From positions 24,769,432 to 24,833,431 of the forward strand of contig CM039509.1 in the NCBI GenBank assembly GCA_022432975.1: a stretch of DNA of 64,000 nucleotides, in the 5' to 3' direction. The translations under genes and the position numbers were made by a program. A model generated the notes under the pieces. The model ran no database searches. It was not told the origin of the DNA and saw only the letters and a program-made list of their open reading frames with translations. Shown here one piece after another: positions 59,441 through 64,000 of the stretch; the stretch's first letter is position 1, and every line of letters starts with the position of its first letter. The DNA comes from Begonia masoniana. Lineage: Eukaryota > Streptophyta > Magnoliopsida > Cucurbitales > Begoniaceae.

Positions 59441-59956
59441 TGCAGTTGACGGAGGATGACTTGCGTGGTGTGCTGGCGCAGTCGATACTTACCTGACCCG
59501 TGGGGATGTATGTATAGGTTTTGGGGTTATCAGGATCGTCTGGGCTGATGGTTGTATAGAAATTTTAGGATGTTTGGATCTGATAGTGGATAGGTTAAAT
59601 GTTTTAAGCATTTTGGAAACTGATTTATAATTGTTTTGAAAATCTTTTATTGAAAGTATTTTGTAACTGTTTAGTGATTTTAAAACAGGAGGATATGTTA
59701 GACTTTCAAATGGAATCACGCGGTTTATTTTCGTGAAAACGTGTTTTGTTTTATTTACGTCTCGAGTCGGTTTCGGATGGTATTTCGGAGGATGTATGAG
59801 TGTTGAGAGATTTGATGTTGAAATGAATGATAAGGATGTAGTTAGAGTTGTGTTAGTAAATAGTGAAGAATATGTTTAAGTGTTATGCAGGAAAATAAAG
59901 AAAAGAGAAAGGGTGAAGGGAAAGGGAGCCGCGCTCTCTGGAATTTTCCAGAGAGC

Positions 59957-60095
59957 CTGGCGATCGATCGCCCCCTTCTCTGCCGAAGCGATCGCTGGTG
60001 AACGCGATCGCCGGGGGCGATCAACCATGCGAGCGATCGCCTGGTTGTGATCGCCATGGGCGATCGATCGCCAGATTTTGGGCGATCGATCGCCC
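59957..60095. repeat. GCGATCGATCGC palindrome array, LTR E 3'
   Basis: A shorter copy of the 5' array with better preserved GATCGATCGCC motifs. Confidence 0.85.
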
Positions 60096-60361
60096 CTCAT
60101 ATATTTGGGACGAAAGTCCCTTTTGCCCTTTGAGCGCTGGCCGATTGTTTTATTAAATTTTAATTGATTTAATGGTTTTATTTAAATTGTTTTAAGATTA
60201 TTTTAAATGGTTTAACATCTTAGACTTCAACGATTTTAATTCCAATCCCGATTCCGATTTTAAAGTTTTATTTCCGCTCAAACGATAGTTTTAAAGTTAA
60301 TGAGGAAAAAAAATATATATGTACGGGAAATTGGGTACAGTATTAGGGTCGTCACAAAAGT

Positions 60362-61421
60362 TCTCCGACCAAAGAAATATTCCAATTATCCTTAAGACCT
60401 CAAAAGAAAATTTATTTACCAATAGAACCTTAACCCTAGTCCTATGGTAGAATTTGTGAAAATCAATCGATGGGGAACAAGGTTTTGGTAATCTACCAAA
60501 TTGAAAGATAAGGCGCTTATGGGCTACAAAAGGAATAAAATGCTTAATTGTGTGTGTAGCTCTAAGAATGGAAATAAGAAGGGAAAAGGTTGGCTCTAGG
60601 CCATAGAGTAACCTCTTCCTAAGGGATGGAACAGACCGAAAAATTTCCTCAAGTTTCGGGTGGAAAAGAAAAGGAGTGATGATCATGCTACCTAATCCAA
60701 AGATGATTTCGTCGTTTAATTTTGTCTTCTCATGAGGCCATGTAGATACGTCCTCCAATTGGCAAGACAATTCACAAGTAAATAAAGGATTTGGGTGTGT
60801 CTTGATAAAGGAAAGAATTTTCTCATGATTTGGGAAGGAAGGAAATGGAGCTACAACCATACTTTCGATGCCAAAAATGCCTTCGTCACTTATTTCCCTT
60901 TCCTCGACATTTTTCAAAGCATACGACATCTCTTCTTCGTATAAAGGGTTGTCATGCCAATTGATATGAGTGAGATTTGACTCATCAATTAACCCACATT
61001 TTGACAATAGTAAATTGTCCTTTGATTTTCCTTTTTGGCGGGTGGCCTCATCTTGAGCAACTTGGTTGGGGGTCATCGGTAGCAATTTGATTTTTCTTCT
61101 TCCAAAATTAAACGTATAACGATTGAGGAATCCGTCATAGTTTACCCTTCGGTCAAAGTGCCATGGTCGACCCAAAAGGATGTGGTTGGCACTCATCGGA
61201 ACAACATCACAAATAACCAAATCTTGGTACGTTCCTATAGTGAAATCTACGGTTACTTGTTTGGTGATCTCATGCTCATTTTTGTCGTCCAACCATTGAA
61301 GCTTATAGGGTGTAGGATGATTACGGGTTTCAAGTCCTAATTTTCCAACCATGTCTTGGGAGGCCGCATTTATGCAACTTCCTCCATCGATTATTAACGA
61401 ACAAACTTTATCTCCTACAGC
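60362..61421 (-). CDS. Element F protease-containing ORF (gag-protease plus unknown extension)
   Basis: Minus-strand frame opening after a TGA at about 61424. The protease active site is IIDGGSCINAAS, a DGGS variant typical of some plant chromoviruses. KLGLETRNHPTPYKLQWL and MSANHILLGRPWHFDR, the usual protease C-terminus, follow. After NRYTFNFGRRKIKLLP the sequence departs from known pol: no RT motifs. It holds two related blocks, DEGIFGIESMVVAPF and DEIIFGLGSMIITPF, about 66 residues apart. The frame is stop-free for over 340 codons to the E insertion and then continues in phase at 50607-50102. Partial; a non-autonomous element is likely. Confidence 0.75.
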
Positions 61422-61424
61422 ACA

Positions 61425-61943
61425 TCAACTATGAAATAGATTCTCACGTTGACAGTCCTTGTCCACGTGCTTAGATGTCAATGCTTGCCTTATGACCATT
61501 AACAAAGGTCCATCTTGAGGCTTGCATTCATCGGCGTCATCTTCGCTTTCTTTTTCTACTTCGCCCTTATCAATTTTATTGTATTGGCCTTCGTCCTCTT
61601 CACTTTCCCATTCACCCGTGGATTCCTTGATGACCATCACGCGGTGATTGGTGCACTCATTAGCGTAGTGCCCTTTCCCTAAACATTTGAAGCATTGCAC
61701 ATCACGTGCTCTAGGTCCTTTAGGTTGGGGTTCGTGGTTTTTGTTCGGTGGGGGATTGTGAAGGGTGTTTGATGCTTTTGGTGGACAATTTCGGTTGACA
61801 GGTCTCTTTTCTTCTTGTCTTGTGGTCATCTTGTCGGAATTGTAGGTTCTTGGTGGGAATTTAGGAAGGTCAGTCTTACGCTTCCTCTTCAATTGCCTCT
61901 CCACCGTGAGGGCCAATTGTATGACCAAGTCCATGGTCTCCAA
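61425..61943 (-). pseudogene. Element F gag C-terminus with zinc knuckle
   Basis: Minus-strand frame with DLVIQLALTVERQLKRKRK (end of the capsid block), a basic and proline-rich linker, the knuckle CFKCLGKGHYANEC and an acidic stretch (ESEEDEGQYNKID). It ends at HS before a TGA where an Arg codon is likely, and the protease follows in the same frame. Confidence 0.85.
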
Positions 61944-62429
61944 TTGTTGAACTTCGACGGCATCTCCTATGTCACGATTTAAGCCTTTTATAAATCTAGC
62001 GATGAGTTGTTCTTAGGGTTCATCAATTGCGCATCGCATATTAAGGGTCACAAATTCGGTAAAATATTCATCTACCGAGAGGCTATTTTACTTTAACGTG
62101 TGGAGTTAATGAAAGAGTTCATGTTTATAGTGTCGGGGGACGAACCTATGATGCATTAAGTTTTTCATGGAAGTCCATGTAGTAACGGAGTTTCCTAAGG
62201 TTCTAATTCGTTGGGCTTTGAGATTGGACCACCATAAAGCGGCGTGGCCCGTAAGTTCAAGAGAAGCTAATTGGATTTTTACTCGCTCGGAGTAATCATG
62301 GCATTCGAAAACTCTCTCAACTTTATCGACCCAATCTAGATAAGTGTGCCCGTCACACGTTCCATTGAAAGGGGGAATTGAAATTTTGATATTGCGGAGG
62401 TCGTCGTTGTCCCTACGACGATATGAGCG
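61944..62429 (-). pseudogene. Element F gag capsid domain, interrupted
   Basis: Connects the two flanking frames. The translation shows ISIPPFNGTCDGHTYLDWVD, KVERVFECHDYSERVKIQLA, ALWWSNLKAQR and ARFIKGLNRDIGDAVEVQQ, a retrotransposon gag capsid of the kind seen with DGGS proteases. Stops occur near 62430, 62110, 62095 and 62010. Confidence 0.8.
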
Positions 62430-62810
62430 TTACTCTTCATCATCAACCCATTCCTCATCCTCCGACTCAAATTGACGGGATCTCCTTCTTCGGGGTTCAG
62501 CCCATTCTTCCTCTATAGTTGGTTGAGGTGTAAGATTACGACGCCTAGGACGTTCGGGAATGATCCTAGAGGAGGTTTCTTGAGAAGGGACTTGTTCATT
62601 GGTGTTTCTACGGGGAGGATTGCTTAAAAGAGATTGGACTTGTTGGGCTATGGTGTTAACTAAGCTCGTTAAGGCGTCAATTTGTCCTTGCATGCCTCCT
62701 TGAGCACTAGTTTCATCTTCGTGACACGTAGGTTCGGGAGGGGAAGTGCCCCTTGCACGATTTGGTTCTTTGTTCGGTGTATCACGTGCAAAACCACTCC
62801 TATTAGTCAT
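62430..62810 (-). pseudogene. Element F gag N-terminus
   Basis: 126 codons from an ATG at 62810: MTNRSGFARDTPNKEPNRAR, then a short heptad-like stretch (QIDALTSLVNTIAQQVQSLL), then an Arg-rich and acidic tail (RRRRSRQFESEDEEWVDDEE) before a stop. It precedes the capsid domain in the same orientation and would be the gag start. Confidence 0.75.
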
Positions 62811-64000
62811 AATTAATTGTTTAATTAAAATTCTAATTATTGTCTAAGTTGTTCCTCTTAATTAGTGAGATGATTATCTTGTTTAATGTCTTAGGAAAAT
62901 TTAAGCACTAAGGTATATTATATTCTTAACTAAGACAATATTAAAAATAGGAATTATGCTCACTTAAGGAAACAACTTAATGATATCATTAAACACTTAC
63001 AATGTAATTATAGAAATGAATATTTTTCAATAAATGCTAATCACCACAAATTTAACCCAATTTAATCAAAGTTATCAATTTTACACCAAATCCACCCAAG
63101 ACAATATTAATATAAACTTAATTATTCCCAAAAACAGCAAGTAACAACATTAATTGACAAGTTTAATAAAGAGAAACATGCTGGAATTTTCAGAATAATA
63201 AGCAGAATTTTCTTAAGTACATGGATTCAATGTGATTGATTTTAACATGTGTCTTGTCACAAATTTTCTAGTTAACTTGTTGTACTCAAATGCTAGCATA
63301 AAATAGATGATTATAAGCTTAAACAAGGGGAAACAATCAGCAAATTAATATGAAGAACAAGGATAGTCATAAACCGAAAAGGAACAACACATGTAAACCG
63401 GTTTTATAGTTTTTAAATTTAGGCCAATTTTATGCATTCAAAAATATTCAAATTTTGGGGATATTTTAGATGCACATATGGAATTTAAACAAAACATTTA
63501 ATGCTAAAGGAAATACATCCGAATCAACCCAAAATTGAAGCTAACAAAGATTGCAAACCAAGAAAGGAAAACACCATTAATTCGATCTAGAATTTTGTCA
63601 TTAAAGCCAATTGCATAAATACCAATATGACCAGATTTTATGCTAAATTATAAGTAAATCTTAAATGCAAAAATCATGGTTCAAATCTAACACAAATAGA
63701 TAGAAATCTGAGGTACTAAAATAGGAAAACTGAAATGATAAAACATTAAGTATAAATCGATTTATATTCCTAGATTAGGTCTGATTTCATGCAACCTTTA
63801 ATCTGAATTTTTTTGACAAGTTAATAGCATAGATTTTTAGATGAAATAACATGGTTCAAATGTTAACATAAGGTGCTAAAGAAACCTGATATGCCCACGG
63901 CCCAAAATTCCCGAACACGAACCAAGGTACTTATTTCAATTATTTTATCTACTAATTGGTTCTTGAGTTTTGTAGGAAAATGTTTCTATGTAGCTTGGAA
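62811..64000 (-). other. Upstream leader or LTR side of element F
   Basis: Very AT-rich, no open frame of interest, no primer site recognised and no match to 49187-50101. It is probably untranslated leader between the 5' LTR (outside the window) and gag. Confidence 0.4.

Larger units (their letters stand above)
57836..60356 (+). mobile_element. 3' LTR of element E
   Basis: 2521 bp, ending GGTCGTCACA, followed by AAAGT (60357-60361) identical to the left duplication. Close to the 5' LTR, with substitutions and a few small indels (for example ACGTTATTGG duplicated near 58510 and a shorter palindrome array). Confidence 0.95.

Overview
The window is nuclear DNA of a seed plant, most likely an angiosperm (eudicot is a guess). 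It is almost entirely nested LTR retrotransposons. Evidence: Ty3/gypsy chromovirus proteins of the Tekay (Del) type with group-II chromodomains, tRNA-iMet primer sites (TGGTATCAGAGC), a Cassandra LTR carrying a 5S-like domain, an endogenous caulimovirid movement-protein relic, and GT-AG exons of a plant TTC27 homologue. There is no bacterial content, CRISPR array or operon. A 100-N assembly gap lies at 23984-24083.

Layout. 1-2166: AT-rich LTR of an unnamed element (X), cut into a decayed Reina-type chromovirus pol (2167-4783, + strand) followed by its 3' LTR. 5746-8038 (- strand): four internal exons of a TTC27-like gene with intact splice sites and phase, and a gag fragment in its largest intron. 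9029-13092: decayed Tekay-like element H (- strand), ending in a perfect hairpin joined to a truncated LTR (13138-14166). 14167-19229: element G (+ strand) with gag/protease remnant, unrecognised internal DNA, polypurine tract and 3' LTR. A Cassandra solo LTR sits inside that LTR. 19230-20249: caulimovirid movement-protein relic (- strand).

20483 to beyond 49186: element B (+ strand, Tekay), split by four insertions. These are element A (23222-33103, -), solo LTR C (33183-35724, -), element D (37466-47259, -) and element F (49187 to beyond the window end, -). F is itself split by element E (50608-60356, +). The target-site duplications seen are CATC[C/G] for A, AAGAC for C, TTTGT for D, AAAGT for E and ATTAG for Cassandra. 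The order of insertion is therefore readable: B before A, C, D and F; F before E; G before Cassandra.

Tekay elements run LTR, iMet primer site, gag (CCHC), protease, RT, RNase H, integrase, chromodomain, PPT, LTR. A and D are nearly complete but carry a few stops or frameshifts. E and B are more decayed.

The most unusual signal lies inside the LTRs. Seven divergent Tekay-type LTR families (nine copies) share a candidate exon-intron leader. In every copy exactly 47 nt separate a TGTAG acceptor from an in-frame stop, encoding a 14-residue, mostly acidic peptide. Each LTR also has its own short tandem array near the U5 end, and the four elements with primer sites share a CAACT/GTAAGT intron-like segment between the primer site and the gag ATG. 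Element F carries a long ORF downstream of protease in which I see no RT.
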